Source of the DNA: Limnanthes douglasii subsp. nivea
Lineage: Eukaryota; Streptophyta; Magnoliopsida; Brassicales; Limnanthaceae
Reading direction: 5' to 3'
Length of the DNA stretch: 64,000 bases
Assembly: GCA_036936605.1 (NCBI GenBank)
Contig: JAUPFV010000003.1
Span: forward strand, 80,150,273-80,214,272
The notes under the pieces are model-generated. The model saw only the letters and a list, made by a program, of their open reading frames with translations. It was not told the DNA's origin and searched no databases. The first letter of the stretch is position 1; each line of letters starts with the position of its first letter. Below, in pieces: positions 43,672 to 55,922 of the stretch. The translations under genes and the position numbers were made by a program.

Positions 43672-46011
43672 TTGGTCACTTATACGGACTGCCCCCAGCG
43701 TTCGTGGAGCCAAGGCTGTGGCATAACATTCTCTTGCAACTTTTTGGCTGCTCCGGACAACCCCAACCTGCCCCTGAACAGCATATTTCAGACACTGATG
43801 GACTGTCGAAGCCACTGCATGCATCCTAGAGAGCCATGATCTCCCTAGAATAGCATTGTAACAGGTGGGACAATCCACCACAATGAAGAGTATTCTAACC
43901 ATTTTCTTGAAAGGGCCCCTGCCCAACAACACTTCTTCTTCAAACTCCCCGATCACATCGGCTGAGCTGCCCGTGATGCCCACGATTGATCTGTCCGACT
44001 TTTGTATCACAGCTGGATTTCTCATTTTCTTGTAAGTGTTTAGAAAAAGGATATTGGCAGAGCTTCCAGTATCCACCAAAATTCGCCTTATCTCATTGCC
44101 CCCTATAGACGCTCCTATGACAACAGCATCCTCATGAGGGCCAGCAATATCTCTCAAATCATCCTCATCGAAAACTATGAATGGGAATGAGTTTGGAGAT
44201 TGATAGGATGTCATGCCTCCTTCTAGCTGGGAGGCCAAATTATGAACATGTCTTTTTCTTGAAGAGGTGGTAGGAGCTGTCATAGTGTCCCCTCCGAAGA
44301 TTGTCAGTGACTCGATGAATTTAATGAGCCCGGAGACTGATCTAGAACGCTCCTCAATAGAACCCACTCTGTTTCTGGTTGGATCAGGATCCAAATACTC
44401 AGACTCCACGTCAAACCTTTCAACTATTACCATAGCCCCCTCTGGGGCAGTGTTGTTTGGACCAACCTTATGAGTGTTGTCAGGCCTGTTGCCTTCTCTT
44501 CTTTTAACGTATGCACCCAACTTTCCTCTTTCAATCAAGTTCTGTACCTCTTGCTTCAGCGCTATGCAATCATCGGTGGTATGGCCAATATCATTATGGT
44601 ATTGGCAAAAGGAATTATTTCGATGTTCTCTGGGAGACTGCAAAGTTGCCGGTCTCCGGTAGTGTACTTCATCTTTTGTTTTCTCGAAAATGGTTGCCAC
44701 ACTTTCTTTGAGCTCTGCAAACCACTCCGGTTGGACCCACGGCCCTCTTTTGTTTCTAGACTGTTGACTTTGTGCAGGAGCACCTGGTTGAGACTGAGCC
44801 TTTCCCCTTCCATGCCCCTGTCCGGTTTCTCTTGCTTTGTTCCCGGACTGGTTTTGATTTGGTGTTGGTGCCACCGGGGTGGATCTCACTTGTCTGTGCA
44901 CCCTGGTCTTTTTCGTTTCATCAATATTTATTTGCTTGCCAACTTGGTTCAGCAATCCTCCCCAGGTCATGGCTTTCTTTCTGGTCACCGAATCGGCCAG
45001 GTTGTCTGGGTTCAAACCTTGTCTCAGGGATGATATTGCTACCTGTTCAAAGCAATCAGCCAACCCATTCTTTGTGTTTACAAAACGACTTATGTACTCC
45101 TTTAACGACTCATTTGGCTCTTGGGCACAATGGATTATTGTGTCTCCATTGCCCTTCAGCTCCTTACTTCCCACAAACTGCCTTCGAAAGGCCACCCAAA
45201 AAGTATCAAAGTCTTTAATACAACCTTGAGGCAGGCTGTTGTACCATTTCAGAGCACTCCCCGTAAATGATTGGGAGAATGCCCTGCAGAGTAGTTTATC
45301 ATCATCATCAAAGTTCATCATGAAGTTCTTGAATTGCTCCAGATGATTGTCCGGATCAGTACTGCCATCATACTTCTCCATCTTGGTGCTATCAAACCTC
45401 TTGGGGAGGTTTCCGGATAGGATTTTAGAAGACAGTGGAGACTGCCTCCAATTCCTTCCACGACTGAACACGGTATCCTCATTAGGAGTTGCAAAGATAC
45501 CTGGCTCATCATGGAAGGCAAAAGGATCCATCAGCATTTTGTCTGTATACCTCCGGTGGTGAGATGACCCTTTTCCTATATGCCTCCTCATTCTTCCATG
45601 GTGATCTCTTTTTCTGGAATACTTCTTCACTTGCTTTTGTTTCTTCTTGGTTCGTCCCTCATCTCTGCTAGAGGACAAGGACTTTTCATTCCCCTCACTG
45701 TCCGAAGAGCTGTCCGAAGACTCTGAACTCGAGTCAGAACTCTCCACAGGCTTGGACCGGTGAGATTTTTTAGAGCTGGTATGCGTCTTCTTAGTGCTCT
45801 CATGAGTTTTGGAAACCCCATGCTCTCTTGGGTTATCGGTGTGGTGAGCAGCTGATGCTTTGGATTTCTCTTTCACGCCCATCTTGGCTTTTTCAGCCCT
45901 CAGAGCTTCTATCTCAAGTTTTAACCTGTCGCGCTCTTGGACAGTATACTCATCATTCTCTTCCACCACTTCGAGCAAAGCTGGTGGAAGCTCTGGATTA
46001 TCCGGATTCAT
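43669..46011 (-). CDS. Tat gag-protease polyprotein
   Basis: 780 residues starting MNPDNPELPPALLEVVEEND. A short coiled coil (22-45), a Ser/Lys-rich low-complexity region (60-135), the Retrotrans_gag core (205-370; GSALKWYNSLPQG, DTFWVAFRRQFVG), a Gln/Pro-rich stretch (375-425), a CX2HX4HX4C zinc knuckle (Cys 469, His 472, His 477, Cys 482) and an aspartic protease with DTGSSANIL (Asp 647) and an ILGRSWL flap-side motif near 721. It ends with TAG at 43671-43669; the next codons stay in frame into RT. The frame is fully open, unlike downstream pol. Confidence 0.95.
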   Translation of the reverse strand: MNPDNPELPPALLEVVEENDEYTVQERDRLKLEIEALRAEKAKMGVKEKSKASAAHHTDNPREHGVSKTHESTKKTHTSSKKSHRSKPVESSDSSSESSDSSSDSEGNEKSLSSSRDEGRTKKKQKQVKKYSRKRDHHGRMRRHIGKGSSHHRRYTDKMLMDPFAFHDEPGIFATPNEDTVFSRGRNWRQSPLSSKILSGNLPKRFDSTKMEKYDGSTDPDNHLEQFKNFMMNFDDDDKLLCRAFSQSFTGSALKWYNSLPQGCIKDFDTFWVAFRRQFVGSKELKGNGDTIIHCAQEPNESLKEYISRFVNTKNGLADCFEQVAISSLRQGLNPDNLADSVTRKKAMTWGGLLNQVGKQINIDETKKTRVHRQVRSTPVAPTPNQNQSGNKARETGQGHGRGKAQSQPGAPAQSQQSRNKRGPWVQPEWFAELKESVATIFEKTKDEVHYRRPATLQSPREHRNNSFCQYHNDIGHTTDDCIALKQEVQNLIERGKLGAYVKRREGNRPDNTHKVGPNNTAPEGAMVIVERFDVESEYLDPDPTRNRVGSIEERSRSVSGLIKFIESLTIFGGDTMTAPTTSSRKRHVHNLASQLEGGMTSYQSPNSFPFIVFDEDDLRDIAGPHEDAVVIGASIGGNEIRRILVDTGSSANILFLNTYKKMRNPAVIQKSDRSIVGITGSSADVIGEFEEEVLLGRGPFKKMVRILFIVVDCPTCYNAILGRSWLSRMHAVASTVHQCLKYAVQGQVGVVRSSQKVARECYATALAPRTLGAVRISDQ

Positions 46012-46063
46012 TCGGATAGAATTTCTTTACTTGGTTTTGAATACTGGATTCAGGCACCGTCGC

Positions 46064-46081
46064 CTCCCACTGTGGTCGCCA
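46064..46081 (-). promoter_or_regulatory. Tat primer binding site (tRNA-Arg)
   Basis: TGGCGACCACAGTGGGAG on the minus strand, three bases inside the LTR, fits the 3' end of a plant tRNA-Arg with CCA. Confidence 0.8.
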
Positions 46082-46084
46082 ATT

Positions 46085-46555
46085 TGGTGAGGATAAAAGT
46101 AGCCTGAGGGTAGGCTGGTAATTTCAAGTGGAGTTTTAAGGCGGCGTGAGGGTGTTTCAGGGTGGTGTGAAGGTGTTTCAAGATATTTCAAGGTGGAGAG
46201 AGAATTGAGCAGCTTGGCAGCAGTAAAATTTTTGTTACCCATAGTTAATGCTGGTGGTTGGGTATTTATAGTATGTAGTTTGGGCCCTTATGGGCTTTCG
46301 GGTCAAGTTTAATGGACCCGGGTCATGTTTAAAGACCCATGAGTTTTAAGTAGATGAGCAGGTAGCTTAGTCAGATAGTGTTTAGGTATTTTAGTACTTT
46401 AGTCATAGTTCGAACTGCTTTAGATTTGCAGTATTCGAAGTCATCTGTCCGATTCAAAAGTCCTGTCCGAATTAAGCTCTTGGAGTTTGTCCGGTTTACG
46501 GAGAGATTTACCTTGGGATGCCCTTCCGGGGAGCACTCCGAATTCGGACTCATCA
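46085..46555 (-). repeat. 5' LTR of the young Tat element
   Basis: 471 bp, 99.4% identical to 36039-36509; starts TGATGAGTCCGAATTCGG on the minus strand. It holds two CCGGACAG-like motifs and the promoter. Confidence 0.95.
46263..46270 (-). promoter_or_regulatory. Tat LTR TATA box
   Basis: TATAAATA on the minus strand, about 285 bp into the 5' LTR; transcription would start roughly 30 bp farther on, near 46235. Confidence 0.6.
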
Positions 46556-46560
46556 AGTTC
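46556..46560. repeat. Target duplication AGTTC, right
   Basis: Matches 36034-36038. Confidence 0.93.
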
Positions 46561-46570
46561 AACCATAGTT

Positions 46571-49500
46571 GGCTGAGTAATTCAGCTCACATATCATCAG
46601 TTATGTAGGAACATTCAAATTCAAGAATGAAAGAAAATCAAGCTTCGTAATCATCACAACTAATCAAGACAACAAAGATTCATTCAAATAAATATACTTT
46701 AAGGTTCTAGTCCTTTTTCAATACTCTCGCAATGGCTAGATGTTACTGATAATGGTGAAAACTATATATGCATAAATCTACATTACAGAATTAGTTATAA
46801 TTTATATCTTAGGAATATAACTTCATATTGTAAGTATAAAGCCAAAAATATCATATTTTAATGCCAAACAACTTAAACCCGAAAGACCAAAAAGGATTTT
46901 GATCCGACTATTACCTTTAAATATTGAAATTTTGAATCAGATGAATCACTTGATTCTTCAACAATTATATTCTCTTCTAGCAGCCTATGCTTCTTTAATT
47001 TTTACATTTTAAATCCAAAATATCTCATACTCCAACAAACTTCATACTTTTTCACTAACAATAAAAAAATTCCTTTATGTTTATTATATAACAAAATTCA
47101 GCCTCTTGCACCATCAGGCAAGCTTTAGCTCTCGCCTCACAAGTCTGGGTCATCCTCCACATATTCCTATCCATTTATTTATTCTCCATATATAAATAAA
47201 CATCACTAAAATCAAAACCTAACACATTCGTAACTAAAACAATAATAATTTTAAAAGATCTATGTTTTCTTGTTTTTAAAACAAACAAACCAACATCAAA
47301 GAGTGATATATTTTGAGATTTTTTATCAAACTATTATTTTGTATTAGATTCCTCTAAATTCACACATTTAATTAATAATTATTTACCAAGTCACTTAACC
47401 TCAGGTTTCACAAATATTAATTTTGCAAGTTCGTTTTTATATACTTATTTCACAAATCAATTAAGTCTATGTTTCACAAATATATATTTATTTTAAAAAT
47501 GAGTTATTATTATGTTTAACAAGATAAATAAGCATATGTTTTGTAAATTTTTATTTTACAAGCCTATAAGTTTATGTTTCAAAAATTAATTAAGCTTATT
47601 ATCATGGCCTCAACGTAATGCTCCCATGAGGTGCATGTACCGTGCACACCTAGGGGATCAAGTCAGTGAGTCTTATATCGGACACAAGCAATATAACAGT
47701 TAGATATTAAGGATTCAATATAATTATATGTTATCTGAAGACTCGAATTAGTACCAATATATTGTAAAAGTTTATCATGATCTGCATTGAGAGGTTGAAT
47801 CATTTGTGAAATCAAAATTTATGAAACATTTAGTATGTTTGGAAAGTAGGGATATATGATAATTACATGTCATATGAAGGCTTGACTTGGTATCAACATG
47901 TCGTAAGATATTATCATGACCGACACATGGAGGTTGAGGTTAGATTGTTCATTGGGAAAAATGGGTTGTGACATTATGTTTCATACATGTTAATTTTACA
48001 AGTTATTAAACAAAAATTTAGTAAATGTTGATCCACTATGCATAGAGAGGTTGATTATCCTACTGAATTAAAACCTATGTTGATTTCAAAGTTAGTTAAA
48101 CCTTTTTTCTTATTTCACAAGTTGGTTAAGACTGATATGGATGGATCTCACCTTTTACATGCTCAGCAGGATCACTACAGCAACAAAAATCCTAACAATT
48201 AATGGACATATCCGATTCTATTGGTCAATGGTATCACTTGGCAGATGGCCTCATTGTCGAATCCAACATTCTACTAAAACTATAATCCATTTATTACTTC
48301 AACAAACTTATAAAAGCTACACTTTGACAATATTAAACACATGTATATAAATAAACTAAGTTGTTACCGTCTTGTATAAATAAATAAGAAACAAGTACGA
48401 TGTAATAAATGTATTATGTTACTAGCTTCCCAATATAAATAGACGATTCTATCAATATATTTTAGCTACAACTTCTTTACATTTTATACTCATCAAATAC
48501 TAAGTTTCATAAATTTTAATTAACAAGTCAACTACGCCTTTATTTTGCATGTTTATTATGTATGATAATTAAGCGTAAATTCAATAATTGTTGATTCCAT
48601 AAATTTAGTTTCGCAAATCGGTTAAACATATGTTTCAAAATGTTATTATATCACAAATAAATTATGAATATGCTTCATAATTATCATTTTGCAAATAAAT
48701 TAAGCCTAAATATTATAAATTATCATTTGACATTATAATAATATATTTAGTGTAGTTATCAACTATAATTATATCACCTAATAAAGAAATTTCTTCTCAA
48801 ATATACATCCAAGATGATGAAGAATGACTGAAAAAGAAAACGAATGTGAATATAATAATTTATGTGTATACAAAATGATTATCCTTTAGATCAAGGGTTT
48901 TACCCTAATTTATATCGTTTATAAAACTCTATGTCTTTTAATATATACTATCTAACCATTGCTACTTTCAATGTGTTGTCGTGTCCTAAAGGTTAGTCAT
49001 ATTTTATAATAAATGCGTAGATATATTTTTTAGTATCGTATAATTTATTGATATGTGTCATCCAATCATAATTGTTCGAATGTTCTTCTGCATGTACTTG
49101 ACTTGTGCCTTCTCGGCCCTGGGATGGTAGCTTCTTTACGACCCTCTTTTTCTACACTTATCACCCTCATCTCGTATATATTTGCATTTTCATTTTGTTA
49201 CTTCGGATTGCCTTTGTGACCCTCATCTAGTTGCTTATTTGTGACCCTTATCTTATACCACTTATCATCTTCATCTCATATATGTCCACTATATCCTTTA
49301 GTTTGCCTCGTGTTACTTGTATCATACCATTTTGATAGCTTTTGGTATAAGATTATCTTGTCATTATACCTCATCTTTTTAAAAATTATACACATCTAGA
49401 TGATATAGACTTATAAGGACTACACCCTAGTCTATAAAGTATTATTTGCAAAAATAATTTCTTAAAGGACTAGTAAAAAATATGGGGATGACGTAGTCAT

Positions 49501-50270
49501 CAAATTTAATAAATATTTTATATGATTTGTGTGTATGAATATTATTTTGGGGAAAAACATTCGCGTGTACTAAAGTCTTGTTATGGAAGACTCCCACTGA
49601 CACATGCAAGTACTATTGTAATAAATTACTCCCAATAGAGAATATGAGATATGTCCTTTTACTATTTTATTTCGTTGGGGACTTCGATTACCCATACCTT
49701 TGTTTACTCAAGAATTGTTTAAGTATGTTTGTATATGTCTAACCTAACTAACAACTAATGGGTGGCAAACTTAACGTGATGTTAAGTTCGAGAATTCTAA
49801 AAATCTTAGTAAATTTTCTTTATTTCCTCACGCATGTTAATATTACGAAATTTTAAAATTCAATTTTTATTATATATCTATTCGAGGTTGGAATAAAATA
49901 ATCAATTTATCCATATTTTACCATCATTAGAAAAGCTCATTTATATTTGTAACTAAGAAGTAGGAATATCATATTGTAAAAAGATATGGAGGATAGCGTT
50001 GGAAATAATTTATATCACTTCCATTTTACACCTTTTCTAATAGAAGTTGAAATTTCCTTGAATCTGCCACATAAAAAAATGCACGAGGATAACATTAGTA
50101 AAACAAGTAACAAATGTGTACCATAAAATAGAACTACACAAATTTTATCTTACATGTATTCATACACCTTCGTTTGGTTGTTTAAGTTGTATTCTCTTTT
50201 TATGGAACTTAGTTTCTTGATAGCGGGTCTTTGGCTTATCCCAGAACTTACGATGAATGTTGGTGATAAA
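46571..50270. other. AT-rich non-coding region with irregular repeats
   Basis: No gene supported. At 47390-47600 and 48485-48725 a degenerate motif around TATGTTTCAcAAAT, spaced roughly 40-50 bp, recurs; the two blocks look like one repeat array split by a later insertion (about 47605-48480). The stretch 48133-48479 has a TATA-like AATATAAATAGACG and could be a solo LTR, but I could not define both ends. A repeated CTCATCTCGTATAT / CTCATCTCATATAT word occurs near 49170 and 49275. Confidence 0.4.
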
Positions 50271-52366
50271 TTAACTCTTACTATAACTGGGGAAGAGTTT
50301 AACTCTGAATAGGTGAAAGGTATCCTTCTTTAACGTATGCATAATAAATAAAATTGGGATGGATGTGATTGTGCACAAGCGTTTAATAGTAGTTTGGTCA
50401 TTGTAGTGCTGATTCTTCAAGGAACTAATCTCCTCGGAGGTAGATGACTGCAAACCTGTATAGATAGATTGAAACCTATCATGATCGGATTTTACTTGGA
50501 TTAGTTCATCTTTGATAGACTTTACTTCTCCATTTAGGAGGAGGAACAACAACTGGGATGGTTGGAGGGGGAAATTCTGGACCAAGTATACTATATGAAC
50601 CCATCGAAGTCTTTTTCTTCTTCTCTCTCTTATAATTATATTACTTACCCTTTTTGTGTCCTTTCTTATTCTTAGGAATAGGGGATTCTGATGGCACCTT
50701 AACCTCATCAACGATGGCAAAAACATCCTTTAAGAATGTTACACCGATCTCATATGGCTGCCCATCACTTCCAATATTAGCAAAAAACTATTATTGGCCC
50801 TCATTTCTCTTTTTGTTCTTGTTCTTATGGCTGGGAGCTCTAATCCTGGCCAGCATGAATAATTTTCCATCAGTTTCTTTAGTCATTTTCAGGATGTCAA
50901 TAGCTCGAGGACGAGTGGTGAATTTCTCCAATAATAATTCTCGTATAGAGTTGCTCCCCCAAAGGTAAGATCTCACAAAGTTGTCAAGGGTAAAGAAATT
51001 ATGGAATTTTATTGGACCACTTTTTATTGGCCCATTGATTCAGCTTCCCAAAATTCATTTTAGCATCTTCCAAATGTTGTAGGAAGAGCTTTAAAATGGT
51101 TGATAAACAAATGTTTTTTAGAATTAAATAATGACACAGAAAATAATATGAATATAGAATAAGAACAAAGAGACGTATGTGCATTCTTCCAATACCTTGT
51201 AACATGGGTCAGATTCTCTTTAGATGAGACCTTCTTGTTATTTTCCCACTGACCAGAGATGAACAAGAATTGGGTTATCCAGATCTTGTCTTCTTCTGGG
51301 AGGTCATCTACCACCTTGTAATTATTCTTCATATTAAAATAATAAAAGGGAATGTAAGCATTGCAATATAGACCTGCTATAGCAGTCAGTTGCTCCATGG
51401 GCATCGGAATATTGGAAAGCCTTGAGGATATGATGCACACCATCAAGCAGAACCAATCATTTGGGCTAGCTTGGCTTTGATACAACCTAACCATGCTAAA
51501 GTACCTCAATATCTCAGGGTTCAAAAGAAACCGAAGGCCCTAGTTAAGCACATCGGTGTAGATCACCAACTTCTAGTCTCTCCGGGTTGGGGTAACCTCA
51601 CTCTAACTCAATCAGGGAAGCCCTATTTTGCTCGGATTCCCTCCAGCTTAAACTCATGGAAGTAGACGTAAGAAATTTTATGGAAGGCTATGCGGTATTT
51701 GACGCTAACCTTGGAAAATTTAGAACCGGCGTGCCTAACCAAAAAGGAATGAAGAGGTTTGGTTTTTACTTATTGGGGTTTGCCTTTGCCTTTTCCTTGG
51801 TTATCACCATTTTATGGGTCTTGTGGATTCTGATTTCTGATGGTCTTGGAGTTTCCCTAGTTTGACTAGATTTCTCAAGAGGTGAGTTTCAATCATTGTC
51901 CTCTAGATTTTTACCCATAACTTGTGGTCTAGACTCTGAAATCCAAGTGGGGTATGCAGCAAGGGTTTCTTCCTTAAGTCGAGAAGAATCTGTTTCTAGA
52001 GTGGTATGGGTTTCTTCCATTATTGGGTCTGATTGGGGTTCAGCTGCGAGGGCATTAATGTCTTCCTCCATGTTCAGAACTGATGATGTGGGAGTATGAG
52101 TGAGCGTGGATTGGTTTGGATTGTGTAGAAGATTTGTTTTTGGTTCTAGAGAGCCTAGTAACTCTACGTGGAGTATTCTCATTGTTATTCAATCCCATAG
52201 CTATGAAGGTGGAATGGTTTTGATTGATAGTGGCCCCTTGAGATTGGGATAACCTGATTGTTTGAGGAGAGTGGTTGGATGACATAAACGACTGGAAAGT
52301 CGAGGTAGGTTCAGAAGGAATTCGGTGTCTATTATATGGGTAAACCCGTTTAAAATGCATTAGCAA
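50271..52366 (-). pseudogene. Diverged copy of the Tat antisense gene
   Basis: On the minus strand the pieces follow the order of 36940-39922: FIAMGLNNNENTPRRVTRLS (compare FIAMGSDSDHSP...RLSR), a Glu/Ser-rich segment, then NPEILRYFSMVRLYQS, WFCLMVCIISSRLSNIPMPM, ITQFLFISGQWENNKK, LPTTFGRC and FGKLNQWANKKWSNK, and a coiled-coil C-terminus (SSTSEEISSLKNQ). The middle domain is uninterrupted over 51060-51524 where the young copy has a frameshift. Stops break other parts. No gag-pol or LTR of its own is recognisable nearby. Confidence 0.8.
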
Positions 52367-52369
52367 TCA

Positions 52370-55300
52370 CTGTTTAAATGTCTTAGCAAAAGTTCCTAAA
52401 ATCAATTATTTTTCTTATCTGGCATTTCTTCTCTTAATTCTTAGTGTTATTTTGGTAATATACAAAATATTCTATAAATTTCATAATATCTTTAATCTCT
52501 AATCATTCTTCATTTGAATGTCATCCAACATTAACTACTTATCCATCTGAACCTTGTCGATATTTTTCTTATTTTGTCTTTTTTGTGACACGCTTCTCTA
52601 AATACTTAACGATGCCTTTTATTTATTTATTATAAGAATTACTTATATTATATAATTGTTCTTTTCATCTTCATCGAGTTTTGAACTGATAAAAGAAAAA
52701 AATAACTTGTTTTTTCTAATAATTTCATAAATCGGAGGTGTAGATTTTATTTTTGAAAAGATTTTATTTGTATTTAAAATTAATTTACTTCTTATCCGGT
52801 TGATGGATAGATATTATGATTGTTTTAGAATTAAATAAAAATAAAAATTTATAGTCGATTTTCTTAGTGTTATATTGTTGTAATGAATGGAGTTGATTTT
52901 GCTTTAGAACTAAGGGTTGACAAAATCAAAAATGGTTAGGTGTTATATTAAGTATTGGCGGTATAAGTATCACACCATCGGTGTCAACTGATCTGTATCG
53001 TCGTTCAAAAGGTAGTAATATTGGATATTGGTTGTACACCAATCCAATACTGCCAGTATATAGCATTTATATTGGCATTATTAGTTCATCTCTGAATTAA
53101 AATGTTTTATATAGTTTATATTTATGTTATCTACTTTATATGGTAACAGAGAAGGATTGATCAGGATAATCCTAAGGATCAACACCGCTCGTGACGCGAA
53201 ATCACATATTTGTGAGAAAAAATACGTAGAAACATATATGTGTATAAACAATGGTCACGAGGTATGGGGAGCTTAGAATCCCCTACCATTGAGGCTTTAT
53301 TGATGGAGGTGTCACCATCTCACGATCTTTCACCTCTTACCACTAAGCCAATTAAAACCAAAGTGGTAAAACCGCTTACACAATAGTTTTTATGGCGAAC
53401 CAAGTACCATCTTTCTATTTGAAGAAAAAATATCTTATTTTGTCATTGTGAAACATCTGAACCCGATGATGACAAAGATTAACTTACGGAGCTTGATATT
53501 CACATGGAGCCAACTTACAGTGTTAGAGTTAAAATCGATAAATAAAAATGATTCTTTAACCAAAACCACATCTCACTCTCTCTAGACTATGTGGGATATA
53601 AGATATACAGCATTTCTCTAGGGAGGTGGTATCTTTTATGATACTTGAATGTATTTTTATAAATTATTTTATATATTATTATATTGTATATAATAGTTTA
53701 CACTAATACTTTTCTTCATTTTTGTTTTTCGTTTTCGTTTTCATAAAAGTGGTATATAAGTAGCTAGATCATGGTCTAGAATTTGTTGGTCAAGAATCCA
53801 TCCAGGCTTCTCATTGATCAATTGAGTATGTTCAACTCAAACACTCAATTGAACGAGATTTTCCTCGAGTGATGACATGAGAGGACTACCATTTTCCAGT
53901 TATACTTTAAGGAAATAACTATCACCCGCAATGACATGTTTGTTATTACAAGCCTTCCAATGGAGGAAAAGATATTGGACTTTGAGAGGAGCTCTAATTT
54001 TGAGGATGGGTATGACCGATATGGTCGATATTTGAAGCTCCATCAATTGATGTTCTTCAATAGTTAGAGAGGCAGAGAAGAGTCGGGTTAGACTGAGATG
54101 GCTTCAGGAAACCTATATAAGTATTGTGTATTTGAATTCAAATCTGAATCGTATTGGAGATATAGTTGTACATGATATACATGTATACATGATGTTCTTT
54201 TTTGTTACATAATTTGCTCTTGTACTAACCAAAGAAATTTAAATTCATATTTACTCCTGGCTTTGGACCACATAAAGTAATGGTCGAATATAGTGCAGCG
54301 GACATTCGTCTTGGCATAACTATATCGTAGTATGGGAAAAGTGTGAAAGTCGTCAAATAAACTATTTTATAACTTTAAGAGTATTTTAGATTGCTAGATC
54401 TACAACCATTATGTTTTTTTCTCCCTCGACTAAACAATATATATAATCTTTTAAGCCATTGTCGACGAAGCTTACATATGTGAATCATCGACCGAAACGT
54501 TATTATCACGATATTATTGTTGGTCTCAATGACAATGATGTGAGAATCTATTTTTATTCTTTAATTTTTATCTAACCCGAATTCTATATTAGATTGGTTC
54601 GTGGAAACATCTTAAAATCTTTTAATTTGCTAAGTTTCACATTGTTTGTTGGTTTTAGAAACAAGTTATATTATGTGATTGTTTGAACGTTATATTCAAG
54701 CCATATGATTACATAAGGGCTCGGTTCCCAATATAATAGATTAGGATTTACATAAATCTGATTTGAAGTATGTAGACTATTAAAGGATATATGTTAAATA
54801 AAGTGATAAAACAATTTGGTATGGTCTAGGAGAAACCGACGCTTCTTTAAGAATCTAGACTGATTATTAAATGAGAGACAAAAATTGATAATCTTCGAGG
54901 GTGGAATTTTTAGTGAATGTCGTAACTAATTACTTTCCAATGACCGTATGACATCTCCCATTTCGGGAAAGCGTAAGTCCACGATGGCTCAATACGTTGA
55001 ATATGTGAATAATTTTGGATGGTATGTCATCAGTCCTAATATTGTTAGCGATATTGATACGCTAGATGTGATTCACAATTTCAGCAATATTTGGCCTCTT
55101 AAGACAACGAAGACGAGTTTAATCTTTTCGTAAAAAATGTTAAGAAGATCAATTCTTCTTAGCTCTTTCTCGTTTTAGTATTTTTAATCGTGTGTGTGTT
55201 TTCTTAGTTTTGGATGAATGATGTGGTTTTTATATTTGGATTACATCTTTAAATACTACTGTATTTTGTATGTGGATGATGTTACAAAAAAATTTGTACG

Positions 55301-55922
55301 TGGATGATGTTGATAAAATCCATCTTATGTTGCTTAGTTTAAAATATTGCTTATGTTGTTATTGTTGTTCTTACAATAATAGTACATGGTAAATTCTGAT
55401 ACATTAAGGGTGATGGTAGGAAAATTTATCCAAATAAATTGTTTTCCCTCCTAGTATATTGATGATACTAAGCATCCATACCGTTGGTATATTAATTTCA
55501 CCGACATTATGAAAATTACATATTGTCAATGTCGTAAATCACAAGCGATACAAAAAGTATGTATTGTCAATGCATGCGCCCGGTTTTAAGTATAAACCTA
55601 GGGTTTTCCCACTTAGAAATCGATGATACTAACCATGCATATAACCTGTATATTAATTACAATATTGGTATGAAAATTACATACCTTCGGTATAGTATAA
55701 ACCATTGGCAGTACGAAATATTTGTATTGTTATTGCAAGTGACTTTAACGACCTTATATAAAGACGTCTCGTACCTTATTACCTTGTAGGTGTTATCTAT
55801 TATTAACGCATTTAGAAACGTGCATAACAAATCTAAACTACATGGTGTGCAAAGAATATTCCAGTGATGATATCATTTTGGTTCTGTCTAGTTAATATCA
55901 TTCATTATTTAACATTGTAAGT
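52370..55922. other. AT-rich region, no supported gene
   Basis: Decayed sequence. A weak tRNA-Met-like primer word (ATGGTAACAGAG) lies near 53140. At 53880-54060 the plus strand reads KEITITRNDMFVITSLPMEE, vaguely like a plant mobile domain, too weak to call. Inverted words such as TTGGTTGTACACCAA occur near 53025. The ORF at 54948-55133 is unrecognised. Confidence 0.4.

Larger units (their letters stand above)
36039..46555 (-). mobile_element. Complete Tat-lineage Ty3/gypsy retrotransposon with antisense gene
   Basis: A 10.5-kb minus-strand element: 5' LTR, tRNA-Arg primer site, gag-protease, amber codon, RT, RNase H, archaeal-type RNase H, integrase, then a multi-exon gene on the opposite strand, and a 3' LTR. 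The target duplication is AGTTC. LTRs are 471 bp each and differ by three transitions and no indels (99.4% identity), so the insertion is very young. RT with a second, archaeal-type RNase H and an additional ORF before the 3' LTR is characteristic of the Tat lineage (Ogre/Retand relatives). Pol carries a small deletion, a frameshift and a premature stop, so the copy is probably non-autonomous. No clean polypurine tract is evident at 36510. Confidence 0.95.

Noticed and set aside
40241..45600. Many plus-strand frames opposite the Tat gag-pol
   Set aside because: They are antisense shadows of well-supported gag, protease, RT, RNase H and integrase domains.
48133..48480. Possible solo LTR
   Set aside because: Has a TATA-like word and TG...CA-like ends but no second copy, primer site or target duplication in the window.
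50654..50968. Plus-strand 104-codon frame with a hydrophobic stretch
   Set aside because: It is antisense to the diverged antisense-gene copy and shows no own homology.
53846..54066. Possible plant mobile domain (KEITITRNDMFVITSLP)
   Set aside because: Only a short loose resemblance in one frame with stops nearby; a profile search is needed before calling it.
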